Part shown: one piece after another, positions 1-8,293 of the stretch | Layout: each line of letters starts with the position of its first letter | Position numbering within the stretch: the first letter of the stretch is position 1 | Assembly (NCBI GenBank): GCA_002336485.1 | Contig: DDCZ01000045.1 | Coordinates: 1 to 38,886 of the forward strand | Reading direction: 5' to 3' | DNA: 38,886 bases | From: Flavobacteriales bacterium UBA1993 | GTDB lineage: Bacteria > Bacteroidota > Bacteroidia > Flavobacteriales_G > Salibacteraceae | Made by a program: the position numbers and the translations under genes | Notes under the pieces: model-generated | What the model saw: the letters and a program-made list of their open reading frames with translations, nothing else | Databases searched by the model: none | What the model was told of the DNA's origin: nothing

Positions 1-222
1 ATAATCGACTTCAAACTCTTCGATAATGGTGCGGATCAATGGTGTAAATGGACGTGAAGGTGTTTCGATTTCTATCAACACAACATTGGCCTTTCGTGTC
101 AATTGACCTGTTGTAGGATCTACTACAGTCGCGGAAACAGTTGTTTCATCACGTTGTTCCCATTTAGAACAACTCAGGTTAATGCATATTGGTATTATCA
201 ACAAAACTTTAGCAACTCTCAT
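1..222 (-). CDS. Putative lipoprotein, N-terminal part (gene runs off the window)
   Basis: An open frame of 74 codons starts at ATG 222-220 and has no stop before the window edge, so the gene is truncated here. The N-terminus is a short hydrophobic signal (residues 3-17) followed by Leu-Ser-Cys at 16-18, a plausible but imperfect lipobox. After it comes a beta-rich stretch around residues 28-53 (VSATVVDPTTG, then ANVVLIEIE) that resembles the start of a carboxypeptidase-regulatory-like beta-sandwich; this is a similarity by eye only. Its ATG overlaps the TGA of the upstream hydrolase gene as ATGA, so translational coupling is likely and it is probably the third gene of the operon. Likely exported and anchored in the outer membrane. 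Function unknown. Confidence 0.7.
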   Translation of the reverse strand, partial: MRVAKVLLIIPICINLSCSKWEQRDETTVSATVVDPTTGQLTRKANVVLIEIETPSRPFTPLIRTIIEEFEVDY

Positions 223-3152
223 ATTAAAATAAATTTATGGTGTTCAACCTTATCCTCGGATATGATCCTGATAAAATACTCTCCTTTGGAGACATTTCGC
301 AAATCAATATTGAATTTATCATCATAAAATTGATTTTGATAAATAAGCCTACCCGAAAAATCAAAAATTTGAATATTGGCTTGCTGCGATTCGTCCAATT
401 TTAGTTTAATTAGACCTCGTGAGGGGTTCGGAAAAACGTGAGATGACTCCATATTCTCCTCATATTCATTCGAAGATATTAGGACAATGTTATCAGCGGA
501 TCGCTTCGATTGATCATTAAACTGAAAACATGGATCCGGCAATTGATTCATTGACCTAACACTCAATTTCGATCCGTATTGAGCATGAAAACCATCCCTA
601 AAATGCATCCTTGGCGCGATAAAGTCCACATCCGAAAATTGCCCTAACATGACTACTCCTTCCTTTGTGATTTTAGTAATTGACCTACCCGTGGTTATGC
701 TGTCTCGAGCTTCAAAAATGGCTGTATAGGTTTCGCCTGGGCGCCCGATTAAAACTCTATTTTGAACTTCCAAAGCAATTTTTTTGGATTCCAGCAGAAT
801 AAAGTTTGCGAGCCCAATTTGTGGATTCTGATTATGAAATTCAGGCTCCTCTGAAGCATATAGAGCGTGAAATGGAGTTTTGTATTGCTTATTCTTGATA
901 TGAGGATAACCGTGCGAAGTGGAGGGATATATATCATCAATCCAAAACAAATCGTTCGCCACCATATCGTACCCGTAATCAACTGAATAGTCGTCTTGGA
1001 TATCAAATACGGTTGTTGTAGGGACGAACGGTACTCTATAGTCATCCAAGGCACAGGAGCCTGTCCAATCGCCTTTATTAATCGGAGTCATTTTATGGAA
1101 TATCCCTTGGTAAAACCTTTCAAAGGACCCTGGCGCTATACTCTCGGCCTTGGCATAATTTTTTTTACCCGTTTTATGCATTCCTGGAACTGGAATTCCT
1201 GCGATCCTAAATCGCCCTCTAAACACTTCTTGAATTTGGCCAACCATTTCTGTCTGCATTCTCATTCTGCCCCATGAACCAGAGTTGTTCCTATATTTCA
1301 GATCCAGCATGCAATCCCCTCCATTCAAATCAACACCGACAGGAGGCTGTGCTCTAGATGGACCGTTCGCAACCGCGATTCGTCGAAGTTGCTCGGGATA
1401 ACCCAACGTTGCTAATTCCAACTGCAATTGAAGATGGTATGGATGTTTATTTGTTATTACATCATTATTCGCTCTGTTGTTGCTGAAATGATACGTCAAA
1501 AGCGATTTTGCGGCGGGATTATTCAGGGCTTTGTTGAGAACTCCGAAATGAAGATAATTAGAAACAGCCATACTGCCAAGGCCGGCATCCACTCCAAAAA
1601 ATGCAGTGGCTAGTCCAATAGGTAATCTATCGGTGAGGTACCATGTACTCAGCTGCAATCCCAAAGGAATGGTCGCGCCTTGCATTTCACCTTCCCAAGA
1701 GAACCAAGATCGACATCGATGATGCATATAGGGTTCGCTGTCTTCTTGCATATACTTGCGCTCCCAGTCCGCAAGCGCATATCTTGTACTCACGCCACCC
1801 TGACTTTGACCTAAAATCATTGTCTCGTGTTTACTTCCATTCAGCTTTGTTATATAATTCACATTCTTGATGGCGCGTTCTATAAGCGCGGCATGGTTCT
1901 GTATATAATCAACACCATTTTCAAAATCTAAGATAATAATATCGTACCCCTCATTTCTAAGCCTATAAAGAAGATTGGTACCATTGTTATCGTCGGCACT
2001 TTGATTCTGATTCGGATCTGCCTGTTGTCCAAAAACACCATTAAAGTGATGATAAAACATACCCGAAGCATTTTTAGAAATGAGTTGCTTTTTAGGGGAA
2101 ACTCTCGGATCTGGCCCAAAGCCGGTAACAAAAATGAATGGTCGTTTTATTTCACAATCTGTGTTTCCACAGCCAAAATATATCCCCATTTTCCCGTTTA
2201 CCACATTTGGATCCTTATTGGCTGGATTCTCGATCACCGCTTCAGTAGAAAGGCTGATAATTTCTTGCGGTTCATCCCGGAAGGCCACATTATTCTTCAC
2301 AACTATTCCACTTCCACAGTCGTAAGAAAAAACAGGATCCCCCTTTCTCAAACTGAACTCAGATAAACCAAAATAGAAGTGTTCACCGTCAACTAGAGCA
2401 CGATAATTCCAAATTTTATCGCCCATTTGATCGTAGTAAATTTCAAACTCTTGTCCAATAAAAACCTCTCTAAAACCCATTCCATCATCGAAATTTATTT
2501 CAAGTGAAATATCCAGTTCTTGTTCTGGGTTGTAGTTTTCACCTAGGTTAAAAACAAACTCCTCAGGAATCTGGAACGTCACATTTCCGTCAAGAGTCAC
2601 TGCCTCAGTCAATGGCATAAGAGCGAAGATTCTATCCTCATTAAACAAGTCGTAGCTTACATCGTGGTCTAGAATCCGCAATTGATACCCATCCCAATAT
2701 ACTCCATCAAGCTCCTTGGCCTGTTCACTAATGGAACTGTATTCACAATTTAGCATGCTTATGGTAACAACATCATCCTCTGAATATAACGCGGTTGCGG
2801 CACTATCAATATCAAGGATGGTCATTGGCTCTCCCCTAGGAATTTGACTTTCTGCCATCTCAGTATAAACCATGTAATAATCATATTTAGTTGCAGCTGC
2901 ATCGGGGGTCTTACTTGTAAACATGGACTTATCCGCTTCCGTGCCGGCACGATCAATTAATATCGAGTTGTTTAGGTATTCGGTAAGGTCACCATAGACA
3001 TAGTCGAGCAGGACGTCATAGGACTCGAGTTCAGGAGGAGTTTGTGTTGTATCTGGCCCCCACGGATCTGGTTGGGCATTTGCCATCAAACCTGCAACCA
3101 GTAGTATTGAAACAATTAAGAATCGGAAGAAAACTATGTGATTTGCTTTCAT
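219..3152 (-). CDS. Secreted alpha/beta-hydrolase-like protein with T9SS type A sorting domain
   Basis: 977 residues. A signal peptide occupies about residues 1-26 (ending MANAQ). Residues about 340-600 look like an alpha/beta hydrolase: the beta strand IIILDFENG is followed by the nucleophile elbow GQSQGG at 448-453 with Ser450 as the candidate nucleophile. Asp717 and His747 or His751 are candidate triad members, which I infer only from position. Residues about 790-868 resemble the repeat-rich linker annotated as '3-coathanger stack' in Bacteroidota (GFHAQYGS). Residues about 905-977 (VFPNPSRG to the end) form a typical T9SS type A sorting domain, so the protein should cross the outer membrane by type IX secretion. 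Substrate unknown; a lipase or esterase is possible. It follows the fibre-like gene by one base and overlaps the lipoprotein gene by four. Confidence 0.88.
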   Translation of the reverse strand: MKANHIVFFRFLIVSILLVAGLMANAQPDPWGPDTTQTPPELESYDVLLDYVYGDLTEYLNNSILIDRAGTEADKSMFTSKTPDAAATKYDYYMVYTEMAESQIPRGEPMTILDIDSAATALYSEDDVVTISMLNCEYSSISEQAKELDGVYWDGYQLRILDHDVSYDLFNEDRIFALMPLTEAVTLDGNVTFQIPEEFVFNLGENYNPEQELDISLEINFDDGMGFREVFIGQEFEIYYDQMGDKIWNYRALVDGEHFYFGLSEFSLRKGDPVFSYDCGSGIVVKNNVAFRDEPQEIISLSTEAVIENPANKDPNVVNGKMGIYFGCGNTDCEIKRPFIFVTGFGPDPRVSPKKQLISKNASGMFYHHFNGVFGQQADPNQNQSADDNNGTNLLYRLRNEGYDIIILDFENGVDYIQNHAALIERAIKNVNYITKLNGSKHETMILGQSQGGVSTRYALADWERKYMQEDSEPYMHHRCRSWFSWEGEMQGATIPLGLQLSTWYLTDRLPIGLATAFFGVDAGLGSMAVSNYLHFGVLNKALNNPAAKSLLTYHFSNNRANNDVITNKHPYHLQLQLELATLGYPEQLRRIAVANGPSRAQPPVGVDLNGGDCMLDLKYRNNSGSWGRMRMQTEMVGQIQEVFRGRFRIAGIPVPGMHKTGKKNYAKAESIAPGSFERFYQGIFHKMTPINKGDWTGSCALDDYRVPFVPTTTVFDIQDDYSVDYGYDMVANDLFWIDDIYPSTSHGYPHIKNKQYKTPFHALYASEEPEFHNQNPQIGLANFILLESKKIALEVQNRVLIGRPGETYTAIFEARDSITTGRSITKITKEGVVMLGQFSDVDFIAPRMHFRDGFHAQYGSKLSVRSMNQLPDPCFQFNDQSKRSADNIVLISSNEYEENMESSHVFPNPSRGLIKLKLDESQQANIQIFDFSGRLIYQNQFYDDKFNIDLRNVSKGEYFIRIISEDKVEHHKFILI

Positions 3153-3153
3153 T

Positions 3154-4278
3154 TTAGTTGATTTTCTGATTCAACATTTCAATTCGATCTTCCAAATCCA
3201 GTATGTAGAGCACCATCTCCTCTTGTTTTTCCAAAAGGAGTCGTGTGAGTTCTCCAACTTCAATTCCTCCCTGCTCCTCAAATTCGGTTGCTGATGGAAT
3301 GTTAGGCAAGTGATGATTCTCATCCAAGTAGTTTCTCAAGTCGGATAATTCCATAAGATCATAGTCCTCATCGAAAACATAGTCTGGAATCATTTCATCT
3401 ATATCAACGAGTATTTCCCTGGCCACAACGTATCCGTTGCTTTTAACTTCAAATTGCCGTCCGAGCGTATTTGCGACTACCAAACGACCACTCGACACAA
3501 GCATATCACCATCGTGCACATGCATGTCACCTCCATGCACTCTCATATCACCGTTATCTACTTTCAGATCGCCTCCATACACTCTCATATCTCCGTTCGA
3601 CACTTCTAATTTGTGGGATGGAGTGTTTGTTCCAATTCCAATATTACCGTTGCTTCGAATGGTCATCCTAGAAACTGGACTTTGAGCGTTATTTGCCACA
3701 CCGGTGAACACTTTCAAATCGCCACCTTTACTTCGCAATACAGTTCCACTAGATGTACCTTGAGTGGTATGATACGTTCCATTATCGCATGAAACACCAA
3801 ATCCCAGCGTGTAATTATCACCACCATTTATCGTATTCGTGCTAGCTTGAATATTTGGCGTTAAGAATGTACTGGTACTGTAAAATACTGTTTCATCGGC
3901 GCTCGCGCTAAAGACTTCATCAAACGAATTTCCATCTTGCTCGCTAAGAAGAAATTCATCGGTCGCATCAATTGTCCAAGAATAACTGAGACTCGTTCCT
4001 GAATTCGGGGGGTTTGCGACAATTTCAGAAGAAATAACCATGGCCGGTTGAACCTGAGCAGGAAATGATTGACAGTTCTGACAATTGGCCTGAGGTACAA
4101 TCCTGTTATGCACATCCAAATATGCTTCAGGGGTATTGGTCCCGATACCGACATAGTTGGAAGATATTGAATTGTTTCCGCTACTATAAAGCTGTGCTTC
4201 AACGTTCATTGAAATGGAAACAAAAGCACCGACTATTATAGTTTTAACAATCGGTGCATTTTTAAAAATAGAGTTCAT
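3154..4278 (-). CDS. Secreted fibre-like protein with GIGTNTP motifs and a seven-residue repeat
   Basis: 374 residues with a signal peptide (about 1-28, ending VEAQ). The motif VGIGTNTP near residue 43 and NIGIGTNTP near 212 are the beta-strand signatures seen in phage-tail-fibre-like proteins of Bacteroidota. Residues 222-270 are seven consecutive seven-residue units with the pattern G-D-M-x-V-x-x. The C-terminus (about 296-374), with the pattern PDYVF, LxEL, ENxHLPNIPSA, GELTRLLLEKQEEM and ending in a coiled coil, matches the conserved tail of 'tail fiber domain-containing' proteins, a shortened relative of the endosialidase chaperone region. There is no T9SS sorting domain. First gene of the operon, 1 base before the hydrolase gene. 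Probably a trimeric surface or secreted fibre; role unknown. Confidence 0.82.
   Translation of the reverse strand: MNSIFKNAPIVKTIIVGAFVSISMNVEAQLYSSGNNSISSNYVGIGTNTPEAYLDVHNRIVPQANCQNCQSFPAQVQPAMVISSEIVANPPNSGTSLSYSWTIDATDEFLLSEQDGNSFDEVFSASADETVFYSTSTFLTPNIQASTNTINGGDNYTLGFGVSCDNGTYHTTQGTSSGTVLRSKGGDLKVFTGVANNAQSPVSRMTIRSNGNIGIGTNTPSHKLEVSNGDMRVYGGDLKVDNGDMRVHGGDMHVHDGDMLVSSGRLVVANTLGRQFEVKSNGYVVAREILVDIDEMIPDYVFDEDYDLMELSDLRNYLDENHHLPNIPSATEFEEQGGIEVGELTRLLLEKQEEMVLYILDLEDRIEMLNQKIN
3469..3615 (-). repeat. Seven tandem 21-bp units encoding G-D-M-x-V-x-x repeats
   Basis: Within the fibre-like gene, seven in-frame 21-base units (residues 222-270) encode HKLEVSN, GDMRVYG, GDLKVDN, GDMRVHG, GDMHVHD, GDMLVSS and GRLVVAN. 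The middle five are close to each other at the DNA level (ATATCACC or ATCTCC recurring every 21 bases on the plus strand), which suggests recent unit duplication. The outer units are degenerate. Confidence 0.85.
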
Positions 4279-4307
4279 AGGTATATAAGTTTTGATTTAA
4301 CGTGAGT

Positions 4308-4338
4308 CAAATTTGAAACAGGACCACTTTCAGACAAA
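4308..4338 (-). promoter_or_regulatory. Bacteroidota-type promoter for the surface-protein operon
   Basis: Read on the minus strand, TTTG (4338-4335) is separated by exactly 19 bases from CAAATTTG (4315-4308), which matches the TAnnTTTG -7 box at seven of eight positions. The implied start is near 4302, giving a leader of about 24 bases before the ATG at 4278. The -7 box is also a perfect palindrome. Not experimentally supported. Confidence 0.62.
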
Positions 4339-4408
4339 ACGGATTTTGCAACTCTCATTGCTCAATTCTCTCGCTAAACGCAATTTTCACCTTCATTCAC
4401 CTACGCAT

Positions 4409-4423
4409 TTGCGCAATTCGCAA
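4409..4423. promoter_or_regulatory. Candidate operator: TTGCG-5-CGCAA inverted repeat
   Basis: TTGCG at 4409-4413 and CGCAA at 4419-4423 form a perfect 5-base inverted repeat with a 5-base spacer, about 60 bases upstream of the helix-turn-helix gene at 4484 and in the divergent intergenic region. It would suit autoregulation by that regulator, but arms this short can occur by chance. Confidence 0.25.
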
Positions 4424-4483
4424 CAGGCGCTTGGTGGACAGATATAAATTGCACACTTTTCGTATCCCCTAAGACCTACTACT

Positions 4484-5533
4484 ATGAAAAAGAGCGATAT
4501 ACAACCGCTTGTTTTTGATTGGATACGTAAACGCCAAGTAACGGACGAACCTTTTGTGCATGAATTGGGTGATGTTTTGGAGTTAAGCACAGACAGTGTT
4601 TATCGACGACTTCGTGGCGAAACGGCCCTCAACTTATACGAGATAGAACGCATAACCGAGGTTTACGATTTTTCGCTCGATGAGGTCATGGGCACCTCGG
4701 CCACACGGTTGGCATTTAACTACAAACCCATCCGTGAAGAATCATTTCACTTCATAGACTACCTCAAATACATAGACAATATGATGTCTACGATTGCCGC
4801 CACATCAAACCCGCGGATGTATTACATGGCCAACGACATTCCATTCTTTCAACTGATGAACTCACCGCTCATCGCATCTTTCAAACTCTTCTTCTGGCAA
4901 AAGACCATCCTCGATTTCAAAGCATACAAGCACCTAAAGTTCAAACTCTTTGAAAAAAATGATGCCATCAATGAGTTGAGCCGATCGATACGCAAATCCT
5001 ACTTCGAGATACCTTCGGTGGAGATATACTCACCCCAAACCATTGGCACCACGCTCCGACAAATTGAATACTATCTATATACTGGCCATTTTGAAGATCT
5101 GAAGGCATCCCTGCTTCTTTGTGACGCCCTCGACCAGCTTGTGGAGCATCTTCGAAACCAATGCGAGTACGGACATAAAAACTCCATTAAAAACATGGAT
5201 GCCATGGAGGCAGAGATAAGCATGGACGATGAGCAAGACATGTATAAGGTTTACTTCAACGACATCTTGTATACCGACGCCACCATCCTAGTGAAGATGG
5301 AAAACCAAAAAGTGAGTTACTTGACCAACAACGGCCTCAACGTATTGAGCACAAAAGACGAAGGCTTTTTTGACAACTCGATCCGGACATTTGAAATCTT
5401 GCGGAGAAAAAGCACCAACATATCTAAAGGCGCAGACCGCGATCGGAATAGAACGTTCAACACGTTTTTGGAACGGATAGACAAGGCGCGTAGCCAATTC
5501 AAGTTATACATCAAGTCCCAGGGCATAGAATGA
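4484..5533 (+). CDS. Helix-turn-helix transcriptional regulator, family not identified
   Basis: 349 residues. The first about 70 residues have the arrangement of an XRE-like helix-turn-helix: FVHELGDVLELSTDSVYRRLRGE (about 24-46) supplies the two helices, followed by LYEIERITEVYDFSLDEV. The remaining about 280 residues are predicted mainly helical with no recognisable enzymatic or ligand motif; such long regulators with an uncharacterised C-terminus are common in Bacteroidota. No signal peptide or membrane segment, so cytoplasmic. It is transcribed away from the secreted-protein operon at 1-4278, so it may regulate that operon and itself; this is inference from position. It ends at a bidirectional terminator. 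Confidence 0.82.
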   Translation: MKKSDIQPLVFDWIRKRQVTDEPFVHELGDVLELSTDSVYRRLRGETALNLYEIERITEVYDFSLDEVMGTSATRLAFNYKPIREESFHFIDYLKYIDNMMSTIAATSNPRMYYMANDIPFFQLMNSPLIASFKLFFWQKTILDFKAYKHLKFKLFEKNDAINELSRSIRKSYFEIPSVEIYSPQTIGTTLRQIEYYLYTGHFEDLKASLLLCDALDQLVEHLRNQCEYGHKNSIKNMDAMEAEISMDDEQDMYKVYFNDILYTDATILVKMENQKVSYLTNNGLNVLSTKDEGFFDNSIRTFEILRRKSTNISKGADRDRNRTFNTFLERIDKARSQFKLYIKSQGIE

Positions 5534-5563
5534 CTCGAGCTTTTCACGTTAAATCCTAGGGAC

Positions 5564-5601
5564 AAAAAAAACCCGATTCAGAAATTCTGAATCGGGTTTT
5601 T
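5564..5601. terminator. Bidirectional intrinsic terminator between convergent genes
   Basis: A 13-bp perfect stem (5571-5583 with 5585-5597, sequence ACCCGATTCAGAA) around a single central base is flanked by an A-run (5564-5571) on the left and a T-run (5597-5601) on the right. It can therefore terminate both the regulator on the plus strand and gltA on the minus strand. Confidence 0.92.
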
Positions 5602-5621
5602 CGATTGTGTTTTTTGTCGTT

Positions 5622-6908
5622 TTATCTGTTTGACATATCAACGTAGTTACGCTCATTTTCTCCAGTATAAACCTGACGTGGACGGCCAATTGGCTCACCA
5701 TTCTCACGCATTTCTTTCCACTGCCCTACCCATCCTGGGAGACGACCCATGGCAAACATCACAGTAAACATATTTGTTGGAATGCCTAATGCTCGGTAAA
5801 TAATACCTGAGTAGAAGTCAACGTTTGGATACAACTTTCTTTCTACGAAGTAAGGATCAGCCAATGCCGATTCTTCAAGCTTCTTCGCGATATCCAAAAT
5901 TGGATCACTTACTCCCAGCTTGCCTAACACATCGTCGGCAGCCTTCTTAATAATACGAGCTCGAGGATCGAAGTTCTTGTAAACCCGGTGTCCAAATCCC
6001 ATTAATCGGAAAGGATCGTTCTTGTCTTTTGCTTTAGCTAAATACTTGTCAGCATCGCCGCCGTCAGCCTTAATAGCCTCAAGCATTTCGATTACCGCTT
6101 GATTGGCTCCACCGTGAAGTGGCCCCCAAAGGGCATTCATTCCTGCTGATACAGATGCATATAGACTTGCATGCGATGAACCAACGATCCGAACAGTGCT
6201 CGTAGAACAGTTTTGTTCGTGCTCAGCATGCAGGATCAACAATTTGGTCAAGGCGTTCGTCACAACTGGATCTGCTGAATACGGCTCAGCAGGTGTAGAG
6301 AACATCATGTTCAAAAAATTACCGCAGTAGTCCAAGTTATTCTTTGGATACATCAGTGGTTGGCCAATTTCATTCTTGTAAGCCCAAGCTGCAATCGTTG
6401 GCAATTTTGCCATCAATCGAACGATGCTCGTTCGAACTTCATCAGGCGAACTTGATGGGTCTAATGATTCTGGGTAAAAAGCTGTTAACGATGTAACCAA
6501 TGATGAAATCACGCCCATCGGATGTGCATTAGAAGGAAATCCTTCCAACAACACTTTAAAATCTTCGTGAATGAGTGTATGGTGTGTGATGTCATCGGTC
6601 CACTCTTCAAGCTCAGCCTTGTTCGGCAACTTACCAAAGATGATCAGGTATGCTACTTCAAGAAAAGTAGACTTTTCTGCTAGCTGCTCAATTGGATATC
6701 CACGGTATCGCAAAATTCCTTTTTCACCGTCGAGGAAGGTAATTGCACTTCGAGTAGAACCGGTGTTTTTGTAGCCTGGATCAATAGTGATCAGTCCACT
6801 TTGACCTCTCAACTTTGATATATCCAGTGCTTTTTCGTTCTCTGTTCCTTCAACAACGGGCAATTTAATAATCTCTCCGTTGTAGTGTAATTCTGCAAAA
6901 TCTGACAT
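5622..6908 (-). CDS. gltA: Citrate synthase
   Basis: 428 residues, the usual length of the hexameric bacterial (type II) enzyme. It condenses acetyl-CoA with oxaloacetate to citrate, the entry step of the TCA cycle, in the cytoplasm. The catalytic residues are in place: His265 in GPLHGG, His307 in MGFGHRVYKNFDPRA and Asp364 in PNVDFYSG. The N-terminal region carries the family segment TIDPGYKNTGSTRSAITFLDG (about 41-61). The gene lies 88 bases downstream of eno, enough room for its own promoter, and ends at the strong terminator at 5564-5601. Identification is secure. Confidence 0.97.
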   Translation of the reverse strand: MSDFAELHYNGEIIKLPVVEGTENEKALDISKLRGQSGLITIDPGYKNTGSTRSAITFLDGEKGILRYRGYPIEQLAEKSTFLEVAYLIIFGKLPNKAELEEWTDDITHHTLIHEDFKVLLEGFPSNAHPMGVISSLVTSLTAFYPESLDPSSSPDEVRTSIVRLMAKLPTIAAWAYKNEIGQPLMYPKNNLDYCGNFLNMMFSTPAEPYSADPVVTNALTKLLILHAEHEQNCSTSTVRIVGSSHASLYASVSAGMNALWGPLHGGANQAVIEMLEAIKADGGDADKYLAKAKDKNDPFRLMGFGHRVYKNFDPRARIIKKAADDVLGKLGVSDPILDIAKKLEESALADPYFVERKLYPNVDFYSGIIYRALGIPTNMFTVMFAMGRLPGWVGQWKEMRENGEPIGRPRQVYTGENERNYVDMSNR

Positions 6909-6954
6909 CTTCCTTTCGTGTTCTTCTGTTCTAAAATTCTATTCTGAGCTCACG

Positions 6955-6986
6955 CGAAAGTAAGATTTGAGTCAGTCAATAGCAAG
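6955..6986 (-). promoter_or_regulatory. Possible promoter for gltA
   Basis: On the minus strand, CTTG (6986-6983) and TACTTTCG (6962-6955, one mismatch to TAnnTTTG) are 20 bases apart, giving a start near 6950 and a leader of about 40 bases. The boxes are weaker than those of the rpsL and fibre-gene promoters, and gltA could also be read through from eno. Confidence 0.38.
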
Positions 6987-6996
6987 TGGCCATCTA

Positions 6997-8283
6997 TTAG
7001 ACAAACTTGAAATCTTTTCCGAGGTACCTCGCATTGCTTCCAAGTTCTTCTTCAATACGCAGTAGTCGGTTATATTTTGCGACTCTATCGCTCCTTGAGG
7101 CTGACCCTGTTTTGATCTGACCTGTGTTAAATGCAACAGCTAGATCTGCGATAGTTGTGTCTTCAGTTTCACCGCTCCTATGACTCATCACAGAGGAATA
7201 CCCGTTCAGTGAGGCCATTTCGACGGCAGCTATTGTCTCGGTAAGGGTTCCAATTTGATTGACCTTGATCAAGATCGAGTTTGCAGTCTTGGAATCAATT
7301 CCTTGCTTGAGTCGGGTCGTATTCGTCACAAAAAGATCGTCTCCAACCAACTGCACTTTATCGCCGATTGCATCGGTCAAGAGTTTCCACCCATCCCAAT
7401 CATCTTCATCCATTCCATCTTCAATTGAGATAATTGGATATTTATCCGTCCAGTCTTTCCAGAATGCGACCATCTCTTCAGAAGTCAATTCCTTTCCGCT
7501 TGATTTTTTGAAGACGTACTTTCCTTTCTTCTTATCGTAGAATTCGCTACTCGCGGCATCCATTGATATAAAAATGTCTTTTCCTGCCTTATAGCCCGCT
7601 GCAGAAATTGCCTCGAGCACATATTTCAATGCTGCCTCGTTGCTCTTGAGATTAGGAGCAAAACCGCCTTCATCTCCGACATTGGTAGAATACCCATCCT
7701 TTTTTAGTACCGCCTTTAAGTGATGAAAAACCTCCGTCCCCATTCTTAATGCTTCGCTAAACGTGCTAGCACCAACAGGCATTATCATAAATTCCTGGAA
7801 ATCAATCTTGTTATCTGCATGGGCGCCTCCATTCAAAATATTCATCATTGGAATGGGAAGCACATTGGCATTTACGCCACCGATATACCGATACAATGGC
7901 ATCCCATGACTTTGTGCCGCGGCTTTCGCACATGCGAGCGAAATGGCCAACATAGTATTTGCTCCAAGGTTTGCTTTGTTTGGAGAACCATCCATTTTCA
8001 CCATATGTTGATCGATGGCTGCCTGACTTGACACGAATGCCCCCTTAAGTTCAGGCGCAAACACCTCACGGACGTTACTCACCGCTTTTAAAACACCTTT
8101 ACCAAGATATCTTGAGCTATCTCCATCACGCAGCTCAACTGCTTCATGAATGCCCGTAGACGCGCCTGATGGAACCGCGGCTGTTGCAACAATTCCATCA
8201 TCCGTGATTATATCAACTTCAATAGTTGGATTCCCTCTTGAATCAAGAATCTCTCTCGCCAATATTTGCGCAATAGCACTCAT
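6997..8283 (-). CDS. eno: Enolase
   Basis: 428 residues, standard for bacterial enolase. It interconverts 2-phosphoglycerate and phosphoenolpyruvate in glycolysis and gluconeogenesis. Visible active-site residues are Glu205 in GDEGG, Lys340 in LIKVNQIG, magnesium ligands Asp242 (SMDAA), Glu288 (SIEDG) and Asp315 (VGDDL), and the signature MSHRSGETEDT at about 366-376. The N-terminal capping segment ILDSRGNPT is intact. It starts 10 bases after carA, so the two are probably co-transcribed; the pairing has no obvious metabolic logic. Confidence 0.98.
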   Translation of the reverse strand: MSAIAQILAREILDSRGNPTIEVDIITDDGIVATAAVPSGASTGIHEAVELRDGDSSRYLGKGVLKAVSNVREVFAPELKGAFVSSQAAIDQHMVKMDGSPNKANLGANTMLAISLACAKAAAQSHGMPLYRYIGGVNANVLPIPMMNILNGGAHADNKIDFQEFMIMPVGASTFSEALRMGTEVFHHLKAVLKKDGYSTNVGDEGGFAPNLKSNEAALKYVLEAISAAGYKAGKDIFISMDAASSEFYDKKKGKYVFKKSSGKELTSEEMVAFWKDWTDKYPIISIEDGMDEDDWDGWKLLTDAIGDKVQLVGDDLFVTNTTRLKQGIDSKTANSILIKVNQIGTLTETIAAVEMASLNGYSSVMSHRSGETEDTTIADLAVAFNTGQIKTGSASRSDRVAKYNRLLRIEEELGSNARYLGKDFKFV

Positions 8284-8293
8284 AGTTTAAGTC

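Noticed and set aside
4431..4452. Possible sigma-54 promoter before the HTH regulator gene
   Set aside because: GG and GC elements are present but 13 bases apart instead of 10.
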